From Medicago truncatula (lineage: Eukaryota; Streptophyta; Magnoliopsida; Fabales; Fabaceae): a stretch of DNA of 64,000 bases. A program made the translations under genes and the position numbers. The notes under the pieces are model-generated. The model had not been told where the DNA came from and made no database searches. It saw only the letters and a list, made by a program, of their open reading frames with translations. Below are positions 34,421 to 46,964 of this stretch, in pieces. The stretch covers positions 32,069,332-32,133,331 of the forward strand of contig NC_053046.1 of NCBI RefSeq assembly GCF_003473485.1, given 5' to 3'. The first letter of the stretch is position 1, and each line of letters opens with the position of its first letter.

Positions 34421-35121
34421 CTCATTGAGGCCTGGTTCCCTAAACCGCATAAATAACTTATGTCAATAACAAACTTCCTAGTTTGCACTACCTAACCATA
34501 TGGTTCATCCAACAAAGTCTAAAAGGAAAGATTCATTTTCCCCAACTTTGACTCATTTAAAAACACACTTGCGTGAACATCATTTTTAGTATAGCAGTAT
34601 GTGTTAAAAATTAGGCTGAAGAGCAAAAATTCTAGGTGATTTTAAGACGGTTTTTGAAACCCTCCCATTATTCCTGTTGAAAACACACTTGCGTGAAGAA
34701 GCATGCAAAATCTTGAATTAGTTAAGAGCTAGCATAGCTGTATAACATAAGACATTTAAAAAAAAAAACTACAATAATATCAAGGAAAAAATTTAATATC
34801 TACTCGTCAACATATAATTGCGGGACACTCTACCTAGTCCACCATTGGACCAAGAGCAATTCAATTAAGCACATCTCCTACCAAAAAGTAGTAGTCGAGA
34901 AATAGAACTAGAAGATGAAGAAGATATAACGTAGAATTATTCAAAGCAAACAAGTGAAACAACATAAACCGAAGTAGCTTTTCAACTCAAATATGAACTG
35001 TGAGAGGGTCAACAATGTTTTTCGCCTTGCATGAAGGCACTACGAATATGGAACATTGAAGTCAAACACTGTCTTTCTAACTAAGATATGTTTAGGACAC
35101 AACTGATTGTATGAAAACAGC

Positions 35122-38100
35122 TCAACGGAAATAAATGGATACTTGAGGGATATCAATGTCATTATCATCGTCATCCTCACAAGCCACGACAACATCTATG
35201 TGACGACGGTATGAAGGGATTTCCATCTTGGCAATATCCCTTGCTAAATCCACAACTTTTTTGTCCATCCGCTCTTTGTGCCTAGGAAACATGCTATTAA
35301 AAAGCAGGCAACTTCCACAAGAAATACTATAAGCATTCAAACCTTTTTCCTTCAGCCAATCAAGAAGCTCCCTGAGAGTAGGATTGTCTTTTATAATCCA
35401 TCTATCCCATACAGTCCAACTCAAATCTTGATGCTTGATGACCTTTGCCGGAACTGGCTCAGCCATGGAAAAGAGAGGCAGTGCTAAGTTGGCAAAGGTG
35501 TTCCGGTAGTCCTCGAGTTTGTGCCCTCCATCCAAAGCTTTGTACAACTCCAGACAGACAAGGCCGGTGGCCATAGCAGTTGAGGTTGCAATCGCTGGAA
35601 TGATCCGCCCAGCAATAAACTTGGCCTTCAGCTTGTCAACTTCAGGAATGCTGTAATTGCGTGCTCTCATGTTGGCAAGCCCAGCTATCACGTCCATATG
35701 GTAGTTTGTATCATCATCCTGCAATTTTTAGGTAGGAATTTTTTTTCTCAGCTCTGATTTAAATAAAAAAATAATGTATTGTTAACCTAGATTCTATCCT
35801 AAGCATGTACAAACTTCCAATATTGCTTACTGAAACCACCAAATACAATTACAAAACAGAAAGGACTTCACCAGGCAACATGGTGAATATTCTGTCAGAA
35901 GAAAAAATAAAAATATACCTTTTCAAACTGGATTGGCTTCATCCTGAAGCCTGGTTGCAGATTTGACCGCAATCTCTCCAACTTGACAATTAGATCATCA
36001 ATAACAACTGCATCATCCACAGAAGCAGTAGAGAGACTGGTTGCCTTCTCATCTGTCACTATTTTTGCATCCTTCTTCGGCTGAAAGTCAGGTACTATCA
36101 TTCTATCAACAACTTCTGCCAACTTAGTAGGGTTTTTCACCCAGTCAGGGGTAGGGATACCAAATGTTTCTGCGCGTAGTATAGAGGCTGCCATCAGAAA
36201 CTGGAGATGACTTGGATCAGAGGAGGAGAACTGCAGTGGACGAGGGAATCGTTTTGGTGCAGACCAAAATGGAGCTCCAGTACTCGTTGCAGCATCCTCA
36301 GGAAATGTATAAGCCAACTGCTTCACTCGGTTAGCAAAATAATCTTCAAACCTGTGAATAAAAAACCATGCTTGAGTGTAGGACATACAGATACAGGTAA
36401 AAATAATATACACCAGCATGAATTAACATAGATAAAACATATATTATCAAGAAAACATACTTAAGCCTAGCCCAAGTAATACAATCTTCAAAAGCCTCAC
36501 ACTTCTCCTTGTCCAAGCATTCAAGAACTCGCTCCAAATTATCCCTTGCCTGAGCATCACCAGCGTTCTTCATTGCATTAGTATATTCACTTGGGTTGGA
36601 TAAATATGCATTTACTTCAGCTGGAGTTTTCTCAAGCAAACCCTCAAACTCTGATCGAGCCCAAGTCAAGCAGTGGTCAATGTTGTGTGGAAATGAATGC
36701 ACAGTACACATCGGTGCTTGTTTCTCAGGGGGATCTCTTGAGGCACCATAGTTTTCTGTTAGGTGGGGAATGACCATCTGGGTATTGCATTTAGCTCCAA
36801 GAGTTCCAGATTCAAGAAGTGGTTTCTGGAAATATAGGCATCGCTGATCCACATATAGTCTTGCATTCACATTATCTAGTGCATTAATCACAACACTCAA
36901 GTTTTCCCAAAAGGTATCATGAAACACATTTTCAGTTTCAGAGCTAACACGGTTCTGCAGAGCTTCAATATTCAGTTGAGGGTTTATAGATGCAGCAGCT
37001 GTTGCAGCAACTGTGGACTTCGCCTGGCCAATATTCCAATCACGGAAGAGGAACTGCCTGCTTAAGTTACTCTTCTCTATGACATCATCATCAGTAACTG
37101 TAAGCTTCCCTTGACCTCCACAAGAAACTCCCATTAAGGCAAGATTCTTTAAAAATTCACATCCCAGTGCACCAGATCCAACAACAAACACATCAGCATC
37201 ATCAAATTTCTTCTGTAACTTTTGCCCAAAAACTGAAATCTGAGCATCGTAACGACTATTTATTGGTTTTAAATCATTAGGATGCAATGGTTCTGTCGGA
37301 AGTGATTCCACAGAGTCGAAGTAGAAAAACTGCAGAGATCACAACAGAAACAGAAGTTAAAAAAACACAAATACAACTTCGACCAGAAGAAATGTAAGGT
37401 ATTATAACCTCCGGGGAAGGGGTAAACTGAATACGGCAAGGAGAAAAAAGAAGTTAAAAACATGATATTCACCAACAGACTAGGTATTTCTATATGCCAA
37501 GCAAAACTATATTAATACAAGTATATCTTTGAACTGTTTTAAACTCTTGTGACAATGCATCAAGGTATGGATTACCGTTAGACAGGGATTGTTGTACAGA
37601 CAGAGGGAAGAACATGCAATACTTGAATGCTTGGGAGAACCATGGATATTATAAAAGAGGTCCAGAATCCAAACAATCAAATTATAGTCAAGACCAAATT
37701 TCACTTATGCGGCATCATCAGCTTCAACCAAGTGCCTTGCACAAAATATTGAAAAGCTTTTTTCAAAAGATCCAATATCAGATATAAGTTTTCTTTGTTT
37801 AAAATATAATTATGCCAGAGAATTATTTATACAAAAGACTAGAGAAGATGCACAGTTCTACTTCTTGAAATCCCAATTGAAGCAGCAAAAAGAACACGCA
37901 AAACTCAAATGGCTGACTAACTTGGGAGAAATTTTATGGCAAAATACTTCCATATGGGCTAACATCATTTGCAGCGCCCAATATTTCAAAATAGAAGAGG
38001 ATATAAGGATTAACAAGAAATATCAAATACCTGAAACAGTGGATGAAATTTCCCGGAGCATGCTTTTACAACCTCTTGTCCTACAATTCCACCGAACATG

Positions 38101-41100
38101 GCAGCCATAGGGTTCAATACTGCCCGGGCACCAAAGGCAAATTGCTGTAGAAGCTTGGGATTCACATCTTCCAACCTTCCATCACCTAAGTTCCCATTAA
38201 TATCACTGGCGATAGAAATGAATTTATGTGCATCTTCCTCTGAACCAGCGACGGGGAAGCGGCCTATCTCTGAAATGAACTTATCCAGGGCCTGGAATGC
38301 TAGATGCAGTAGAGGTGGGCGGTCAAACTTAGAAAAATCGCTAAGAAGAAATTCGCCTGGATCATTGAGTGCTTCCCTTAGAGGTTTGAAGTTCAAAACC
38401 TTTGGTTGTTTGGCCTGTGTGACAATACCACCTTTTTCATAGGCACCATAGTTTGTGGTGTCTTCTTCAAGAGTGAATGAATATGCTCTAGCATTTTTAA
38501 TCTTTCTTGGCTTTCCGTCATTCAACTCTTTCATACCATGAACTTCAGAGAACACAACAAGGTCTCCGTCCTGAAACTCAAGTCTCTCATCATCAACACA
38601 AGATACTACAGCAGGGTTGTCATTGCTGATGGATGCAATTATTCCAGTATGTGGTTCCTCCCCGTCAACATCAACAACTGTAAACTCAGGTCCAAAATCA
38701 CAAAACACGGAACCAAAAAGACCTCTAACTTCAGTTTTAATAAAAGCAATAGGAGGCTGATGACTGTGGCAGTAATCATTGAACTCAACAGCTTTCTCAA
38801 GACTGACTTCGGTAAAAACAACAGCCTACAAGACAGTTATAATAAACAAATTTAAATTTATTCAAATAAGTCAGAAACAAATGGACGCACTATACAACTA
38901 CAAAGAAGGACAGGTTTTACAGAAATGGTCAAGTAAATTAAAATTGCTCGTCTCACATGACTTCATTAATTGATCTACAATAGAATGATGTTATTTGCCT
39001 TCACACTTCTACCAATTATATATAAAAATGAATTGACCATCAGAATTATTGTGATAGACGGTCTACAACAATATAAGGTAATGAACACAGTTGTTTCCAA
39101 TCATGTTATTATTGACATTCATTCCACCTAACATCTAATATCACATCAACACTTCCAAAAACCTTAACATTAGATACATATACTGTGTTGTTTAAGATTT
39201 TAAGCAAGAAATACGTCTCATTTACTTCAAAATTTTATAAGAAATGTTATCAACGTTATATAGGCTTAAAACAATAGTCAAATACATGTGACCCGGTTTG
39301 CAGCTATTCTTCCTTTAAAAATGTTTGGGACATAAAAAAATAACATGAAAAATTAACCAATTAATCATAGACCCAAGACCAAGAACTAAAATATTACTCT
39401 AATATGTACGATATGTGACAAGTGACATTATTTCCGTATGATATGTGACCAGGGAGATTATTTCTGAAGTATGACATAAAGTTGAGAAATTGCTCAAGTA
39501 CTAGATTAATAAGAGTGGCCCAAGCACAAAGCAAGTAAAGAAAAATTATTGGTAATGGCTAATATTCTACCCTCACCACATCCTAAAATCAGAAGTTACC
39601 AATTCAATGATTAGTAATAACAGGAGTGAAGTTTCTCCTCGTAAATAATGGGTCTCTCATCTTTATTATGACTCTCCTAATTAGCAACTACCATATTCAT
39701 CTAACGAGTTGGGTTTTTTCTATACTATTATTAATCTTAGTTATACATTCAATTATTTTATACTGTAAACTTTAGAATTAGAATAGACAATGGCCACCAA
39801 AATAATGACTTCAATAAACATTAATCACCAATTTAATATAAGCCTAAGACCAATAGCTAAAATATCACTATTATATGTATGATATGTGACAAGTGACATT
39901 ATTGCTGAAGTATGACAGATACAGTTCTGAGAAAATGCTCAAGTACTAGATTAATAATGGTGGCCCAAGAACAGAGCAAGTAATGAAAAGCTATTGGTAA
40001 TTGCTAATGTTCTATCCTCACCATATTCCTAAAAAAAGAAAGTTAATAATTCCATGATTAGTAATAACAGAGTGAAGTTTTCCCTCGTAAAATAATATGC
40101 TCCTCGTCTTATTATGACTCTCTTAATAATATGCCTCCCATCTTATTATGATTAGTTATATCTTCCATGATTTTATAATGTAAACATTAGAATTAGAATA
40201 GACCATACTCCCTAGCCACCACAATAATGACTTCCATAAAAATTAATCACCTATTATGCAAATGAATCGCCTTTATTCAATAATTTCAAATATTTAAATC
40301 TTCAAATTCCATTCCCATTCTACATAATTAATGCAAAAACTTGCAGTGTTCTAGTTTTGTGGTCAAGAGAATTTCCTCTATTTCCAAACGAAATACAGGC
40401 TCCTATCAAGCTTTAATAACATATTTATTTTATTATTTTAACTGGTTTCAAAACACCTCATTTCAGAGTTCAATGGAAGTCTAAATACACATTGGGACAC
40501 CCATCTTTACAGATAATAGCATGTTAGAGTCTATGCACATGTGCTGTATAAGTCATATAAAAAAAAAGAGCGTAGCCTGTACTGTTATATAACTAGCAGA
40601 TCTATAAATTCCAAGTATATGTGTTGTACCCACCCTGTACAGATTCAGATCTCATTTTCTCTCATTAGTTTCTCACATTCCTCACTTTATCATAGATTCA
40701 TAGTACACAGTACAATTAAAATAATAGCAAAAGCAAATAACCCAGAAATGTAAACCAAATAGAGAGAAGTATGTTAGCAATATAGCATGTGAAGATGAAA
40801 TAAAGGCTTAGCACTAAATGCCTCCATGATCTTATTTCATGTTTGCAATGGCATTCTACTTTTTAATCATTATAATAGCCAGGTTTTGCAGTTGATATGC
40901 ATCCATTAAATAGTGTAGCATATGTAAACTATATAACAGAGGATTTGGGAATACGTATAAAAATGCAAGATTAAAAGTTTGTCATTTCAATATTAAGGTG
41001 TGAATAAGGAAAATCATTTCCTACAATTCCATACACAATCACTTGATATATGGTAGGTAAACATATGAATGCGTTAAAAGAACTGACTCCAAAAAATAAG

Positions 41101-43155
41101 TAGAGAGCAAAAGTAGAAGTACCTGGAAATTAGAAAGTTGTTCTTTGGTCAGCTTAGTTGTCAAGCTCAGTACAAGCACTGCGTTATTGAGTTCCTGCAG
41201 CTTACTGACAGAAGCCACTGCCCTGTTTTTACCAAGATCATTTTCTGAAAACACGAAGTTGCTGGACAAATCCCATAACTCTACAGTCCCTTCATCGTGC
41301 AAGGTTACAGATTTTACACCAGCAAGAATAAGATTCTTTGCTGCACACAGTAAATTCAATCCAAGGCATTAGAAAAAGCTGACATGTTGGAATTTTTATA
41401 ACTAAACTGTTAAAAATAAAACATGAGACAAATGAAATATTTCAAATTGCAAAGCAAAGATCTCTTAATTAATGATTTTAAATTGAATGGGACGTAAGTT
41501 AGTACCTCTAACATTTTTGGAATTAGGATTTGGATGTGCATGATGCCATGATCCATAAACCTTACAGTGTTCTATAATCATAGAGATCTAGGGTGTGGTT
41601 GGAGAGCGATTTTATTAAGGTAGCATTTGGAAGGTTATTTTAGAAATACTTGTAAAAATAGCTTATAAAATGTTCAGACTATTTTCAGCTAATTTTCCTA
41701 AGCTCCTATAGCTTATGGTAACATAAGCTAGCATTTAAAGCAGAGTTTACCCTATTGCCTCTTCATTTGTTGAAAAAACTATTGCATAATCTCTTCTCTT
41801 CAATAAAATGTATATTCAAACAACCCGTGAAAACTTGTCTAATAAGTAATAAGATATTCTAAGGAGTTCAACTAAACATTTACTTATAAGCTATCCAGAG
41901 AAGTTTATACCTGTGTATCCAAACCAAACACTAATATAAACACTTATATCAAGAGATAAATTCAAATAAGATTCAAACTTCAAACATGTAATAAGTTCAT
42001 GTTCCAAATGCCGTATATTAACACAAAAAACTAAAGTAAATACTTGTATCAGAAGATAAAATCAAATATTAATTGAACATCTATTTTTGTCATTTAATAT
42101 TATAAGCATAGTTCAGCCGTTAATTTTATCAGACATTTCACCTAATTTATCAACTATCCGCTATTTCTTATCAAATAAAGCCTAGATCTATCAAATTAAT
42201 AAACATCATCAAACACATTTATTAGTTGGAAAGGAGTATTTTATGACCAATCTCAACACCAAGTCCCCACATCCCCTAAAAAAGAACACTAAAGCAAAAA
42301 ACCTCATTGTCTCACGGCCAAACAAGTAGCTCAGACCTTAAAGCTTATAGATTATCATTTTTTCTCAATTTTACCCTTGTTATTTTAATTAGGAAAAAAT
42401 TAACAATTAAGTAAACATATCTTTTCTATATCATTTAATTTAATATTAATAACATTTTATCAGTCCCGTGAGCTTAGCTCAATTGGTAGAGATATTGCAT
42501 TATATATGCATGCAGGGGGCAGAGGTTCGAAACCCAGACGCTGCACTTCTCCACATTTAAAAAAATGTGTGAGCTCCAGCCACCAGACTACTTGACCAAA
42601 AAATAAAAATAACATTTTATCAAACCATACAAATTCAAATCAGCTAACTGCTTATCACTACTTATCAGCTCTCAGCTATCTCATCATCAGCTATCCACTG
42701 TAAGCTAGCTTGTCAGCTATCTGTTATTTCTCATCAAACAAAGCCTAGATCTATCAAACCAACAAACATCAACAACGCATAAGTTAGTTAAAAAGAGCAA
42801 GCATTTTATTACCAATCTCAGCACCAAGTCCTCGCATCCCGGAAACAAGAACACTACTCGCGAAAAGCCTCCTCATAGTCTCCCTACCATACACAGCAAG
42901 CTGCCTGCTATGCAGATCCTCATCAATCTCCTGCGGGTTAGAATTTCCAAAAGCCATACTCGACGCTGCAATCAAATTCACACCACTGTTACTGCTATCA
43001 CCGCTGCTACTGACACTCTTGTTACTCTCGTTCACGGTCGATTCACCCATCCGCGCCTTCTTAACCGAACCTGGATTGTTACTGTTACTGTTGCTGTTGT
43101 TGATCGGTTCTTCTACAACAACTTCTCCTTCACTAACTCTCTTTCTTGGAAGCAT
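35122..43155 (-). CDS. UBA1: Ubiquitin-activating enzyme E1, copy 1
   Basis: Complete E1 gene of six coding exons on the minus strand: 43155-42813, 41340-41123, 38825-38031, 37329-36461, 36351-35919 and 35718-35122, all GT-AG. The joined frame is 1,084 aa, the usual plant E1 length. E1 adenylates ubiquitin with ATP, holds it as a thioester and passes it to E2 enzymes in cytosol and nucleus. Visible parts are the N-terminal inactive adenylation half ([20 protein letters not shown]), the nucleotide site GSGALGCE (~503-510), the catalytic cysteine in PMCTVHSFP (~660), the second catalytic-Cys half-domain, and a C-terminal ubiquitin-fold domain ending IPQVSIYFR. The start MLPRKR matches plant E1s; an upstream in-frame ATG at 43212 appears to lie in a leader intron. 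Intron 1 carries a SINE. A 6.6-kb MULE sits in its 5' leader, so transcription may be altered. Confidence 0.95.
42463..42607 (+). mobile_element. tRNA-derived SINE in UBA1 copy 1, intron 1
   Basis: An exact 15-bp duplication, AATAACATTTTATCA, at 42448-42462 and 42608-42622. The plus strand starts GTCCCGTGAGCTTAGCTCAA, with box A (TAGCTCAATTGG), box B (GGTTCGAAACCC) and an A-rich tail ACCAAAAAATAAAA. The matching intron of UBA1 copy 2 has the single uninterrupted target at 62001-62015. Confidence 0.92.
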
Positions 43156-43464
43156 ATAGTGAAATAATCTGCTGAATACGCGGCGACAAATACGCACCAT
43201 TGAGAATATCAATAAAACAAAACAAAATCAAGAAGATGAAAATAAAGTGATTAAGTTAGAATCGAATCGAAATCGATGAAATTGAAAAACCCTAAGAAAC
43301 ATAGGAAGAAGAAGAAGATGAATCTAGAAACGTACCGATGAGGAAGAAAGGAATGGAATCTGATCGGAAATGAGAGAGAAAGTTTGGAATTCTTTTTGGT
43401 TCAGTTTGGAATTGTGTAAAGAGTGTAAGAGGGTTTGGTTTGATTCGGTAATAAAGCGAGAGAG
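43156..43464 (-). promoter_or_regulatory. UBA1 copy 1 leader: 5' UTR exon and leader intron
   Basis: A leader intron is inferred from a donor TCG|GTACGTTTC at 43336/43335 and an acceptor in CGTATTCAG(CAG) about 20 bp before the ATG. Both sites are kept in copy 2. The upstream leader exon runs from 43336 to about 43464, where homology is cut by the MULE and resumes at 50110. Confidence 0.6.
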
Positions 43465-43810
43465 GAAATTTTTTTTTTTCTGCCCTTATTTAATTCCAAA
43501 AATACAAAAATGCCCCACTTTTGAAAAAAATTGCATAAATGCCCTACTTTTCAAATTTTTCTGGTAACTTGCAACACCCACTTGCGGGGTACCTTAAAAA
43601 AATTTAAAAAATTCACTACCCCGCAAGTGGGACTTGCGGCCTACTATTTTTTTTTTTTTTTTTAAATTAAATAACTCACTTGCGGGGTGTGAGTTATTTT
43701 TTTTTTTTTTTTTAAAAATAATACATTGCTACCCCCACTTGCGGGGTATGCATAATTTTTTTTAAAATTTTTTTAATACCCCGCAAGCCCCACTTGCGGG
43801 TTTGTTTTTT
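43465..43810. repeat. Left TIR of the PMD-MULE
   Basis: Contains at least five CACTTGCGGGG(T) motifs, partly as inverted pairs (CCCCGCAAGTGGGACTTGCGG; CCCCGCAAGCCCCACTTGCGG), separated by T/A runs. The clustered motif is a candidate transposase binding site. Confidence 0.88.
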
Positions 43811-43905
43811 GTTTTTTTTTTTAATTTTTAAAATAAAAAATAATAATAAAAAAAAAGAAGGAAAAAAAATAATAAACATATTAAATATCATGATATCTAC
43901 AATTA

Positions 43906-46155
43906 TTATAAATGCCCGGCTGTCCCACACCCTCGTCTTCGACGATTTCTTCCGCGATTTACTTGAGGGTCATGTTGGTCTTCGTCGTTGTTATCTGCAG
44001 CTGATTGTATTTGACTACCATAACCCAATGACAATGACACATCGTGTTCCCTTGTTGGCCATCCCATATCCAGAAATTGATCAGTAGAGTTCAACGAAGC
44101 CGGAGAAAAGTGAGATAATAGGTTTGTTGGTGTTGGTGGGTGGTTGTAGTTTTGGTTGGTGTACATTGGGTATTGTGGGTTGCTGTAGGGGGGGTAATTG
44201 GTGTTGGACGGTCCAGCTTGGTTTGGGTCATTATAGGAGAAGTAGTTGTTGTTGGATGCGCCAGCTTGGTTTGGGTCATTGTAACCATAAGTTGACTGAT
44301 AATGGGGCTCATATGCATTTCTCGGGGAGGTATATGGTGGTGGTTGGATGATGTTTTGTTGGGGGGTGTCGAGAAATTCATACATTACAGAACCATGAAT
44401 GTTTTGGGTTGTATGTGGTTGGGATTGATGATCATGTAGTTGAGAAAAAATGTCTTGATCCCAAAAATCATCATGAATTGGTGTTTGGTTGTTGCGAATT
44501 TCAGGTTCATGTTCCGGCTCTTCGGCTTCGTCTGGATCTGAATTTGATGGGTTTGTTTCAATTGAAATCCTTAGACGTGGGTTGCATGTGGTTGTCAACC
44601 ACTCAATATACGCATGAGTGTGGGTGAGTGATCTTGGCCGCATGCGTGGTAAAGTATGGCTCCGTCGGTTGTCCCAATGTTCGCACTCTTCTGGAAAGCG
44701 ATAACCATTTGATTTGTACCACGTCTTGAACCGTTTGTCTATTACATGGTACTGTGTCATGTCTCGTGGGGGCCCTGGTATTTCTTGTGGCAGACCAAAT
44801 TGGAGCTTGACCCTATCAGTTGGATGCCATTCAACTTTGTCAAAACATATAAGGTAACTTGTTGCAGTCCACTCCCAATATTCTTCAGGCAAGTTGTGTG
44901 GAACATTCTTGTATGGTCTCCATTTAAACTAGCACAAGAGATAAGATGTAGTGTAAGGTTAACAATTTTGATATATATATATATAAAGTCATAATTAAAA
45001 AATCAATTATAATATTACATCATGGGGTAGTATGTCATCAAACTTTTTTCGGTAAGAAATAGTGTCATGGCTTGGATTTTCATAATATCTTGAACCTGCA
45101 CCTGTCCATCTAACAAATGATATAAACAATTTAGTAACTAATTTATCAAATAATAATATTAATAAGAAGTGAGAAAATGTGACGAAATAAATATTAAAAA
45201 AAAAATTGATCACGATTACTTTAATCCAAGCGGCCACTGGAGTGGGTTATCATTTTTCGGAGCGATATAACTCAACCGACAATATCCCCAAACTTGTAAC
45301 AGGAAATGACATCCTGTTAGTGCTTTTATATTTGGGTGTGATGCCTCACACAAGCCACGATAAAGGTAAGTCAACACTGCCGATCCCCAACTATAGTTTC
45401 TTGTTAGATTAAAATCCATTAACAAATACAACCAGGAGTTGTGCACAAATAATCCAGTTGTATTAGGAAACAAGAACCCTCCAAAGAGGTATAGTAGGTA
45501 CCTCCTAGTGTGTTGTATTTTTACCTCCGGAGGAGATTGTTCACTGAAGTTATTATCGACCAGATTATCCTTTAACCACGACAATGAGAGGGTAAAACCA
45601 TCAGTTTTATTTGCTGGAGGAGTTATTCCCAACAATTGAGCACAAATGTTCCACGCAAGATTTGGAGGAGCCGTAACAAATGGTCCGCAAAAAGGTAATC
45701 CGAGTAACATATATACGTCTTCCAACGTGATTGTGCATTCACCCGTTCGAAAATGAAAAGTATGTGTTTCAGACCGCCACCTTTCTACAAGAGCGGTTAC
45801 GATGTGTCTATCGATTTTGTAACGCCCTATTTGAGAAACCTCAAAAAATCCGGTTTGACGTAGATACTCTTCAATATGAGGACTTGGTATTATGTGTTGT
45901 CTAGTACGGGTGACGAGAGGTGCACCCTGTGCATCCTAACAAAAAAAATAAGAAATGAATACAATTAAAACATAATCAAAATATAAATTTAAATAGTTCA
46001 ATATATATTGAAATTAATATTGAACTATAATATTAAGAGTAGTATTAATAATTAAAATGTGAAAACGACATTAACAAATTAATATTTATATATACCCATC
46101 TTCTGATATGTTCTTCATTGGATCTGTGATCATTTTCCAACCACAAGTATGCCAT
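43906..46155 (-). CDS. Plant mobile domain (PMD) protein carried by the MULE
   Basis: Four exons on the minus strand: 46155-46096, 45935-45220, 45109-45019 and 44928-43906, all GT-AG. The joined frame is intact at 629 aa. Residues ~25-330 form a PMD (aminotransferase-like) domain of the type in MAIN/MAIL1 and the so-called serine/threonine phosphatase 7 long-form homologues: TLEDVYMLLGLP near 90-101, then NYSWGSAVLTYLYRGLCEAS, and a conserved WRPY segment at the start of exon 4. The tail is disordered: an acidic stretch, then an Asn/Gln/Tyr/Pro-rich region with two copies of YNDPNQAG (about residues 500-550), and an Arg-rich end (RGRNRRRRG). Host PMD proteins act in silencing of transposons and genome stability. 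A copy inside a MULE is cargo or an accessory gene. Start chosen from the exon-1 ATG, which keeps the frame. Confidence 0.88.
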
Positions 46156-46964
46156 TACTTTATATAATTTGTTTGAAATATTGGTTGTATGTGAGTGAGT
46201 AAGGAAAGGAATGTGAGTGAGTAAGGAAAGGATTGAGATAACTAGAATATGTCTGAAGAGTTAAAATATAGTTCTAGTATTTATAATGTAAAGTTATGTG
46301 TAAATAGGGGAAGTAGTTGTGTGGTATCGTAATGAATGAAGTGAAGAATTCAATTCATATCTTTTACTAATTCAACACCTGCAAAGCAACAACACATGCA
46401 AAGCAACAGTCTTAAAATAAATATAGAAGTGACAACTGCATCAATAAATATAGAAGTGACTACTGCATCAGAAGCACAGAAGCATGGTGTTCAACAAGCA
46501 TGCTACTCAACAGTATCATATTAATCAAGTAAGATATGACTATTGCATGCAAAATACATTAATTTCTTGGGAGAAATTTTTCACCAAAATGACACATGCA
46601 TGGTTGATCACGTGATGCATGCAGTCCATGAAAAAGCAGTACCTTTAATCCAATCCAGCTGGCGCGTGGGGCGCGTGCTGTCCTACCTCGCAACTCCAGC
46701 TTGCGGGGTACCCTCCAGCTGGCGCGTGGGGGGCCTAACCCGCAACTACAAGTTGCGTGGTACCCTCCAGTTGGCGCGTGGGGGCGCGTGGGGGCCTAAC
46801 CCGCAACTACAAGTTGCGTGGTACCCCAACCATTTTTTTTTTTAAATTTTTTTTAAATTTTACCTCACAAAATATTATAAATGTGGTCCGCATGTTACGA
46901 GTATATTGCATCAAACCACTCTACTTCATACACGCTTAGTCATTCTTAAGACCAAACCAAATCA
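46156..46964. promoter_or_regulatory. Shared divergent promoter region of PMD and transposase genes
   Basis: The 809 bp between the two start codons is the only upstream space for both genes. It holds the tandem repeats at 46656-46827. A TATA box was not assigned with confidence for either gene. Confidence 0.55.
46656..46827. repeat. Tandem GC-rich repeat, three units, TIR-like motif
   Basis: Three units of about 52-61 bp each start CTCCAG(C/T)TGGCGCGTGGGG (the first reads ATCCAG) and end in GGTACC. The first contains CTTGCGGGGTACC, identical to a TIR word; the other two contain the palindrome CGCAACTACAAGTTGCG before TGGTACC. The GC content is far above the neighbourhood. Confidence 0.75.

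Noticed and set aside
42470..42540. tRNA-like sequence with A and B boxes (AGCTTAGCTCAATTGG ... GGTTCGAAACCC)
   Set aside because: Not a tRNA gene: it is the head of a SINE with a 15-bp TSD and an A-rich tail, and no acceptor or anticodon stem pairs properly.
43156..43212. Upstream in-frame ATG (at 43212) as the start of UBA1 copy 1
   Set aside because: Adds [11 protein letters not shown] sequence not found at plant E1 starts and overlaps a likely leader-intron acceptor; the MLPRKR start fits the family. It cannot be fully excluded without cDNA.
44091..44381. 96-codon open frame antiparallel or out of frame to the PMD exon 4
   Set aside because: Shadow of the Asn/Gln/Pro-rich PMD tail in another frame.
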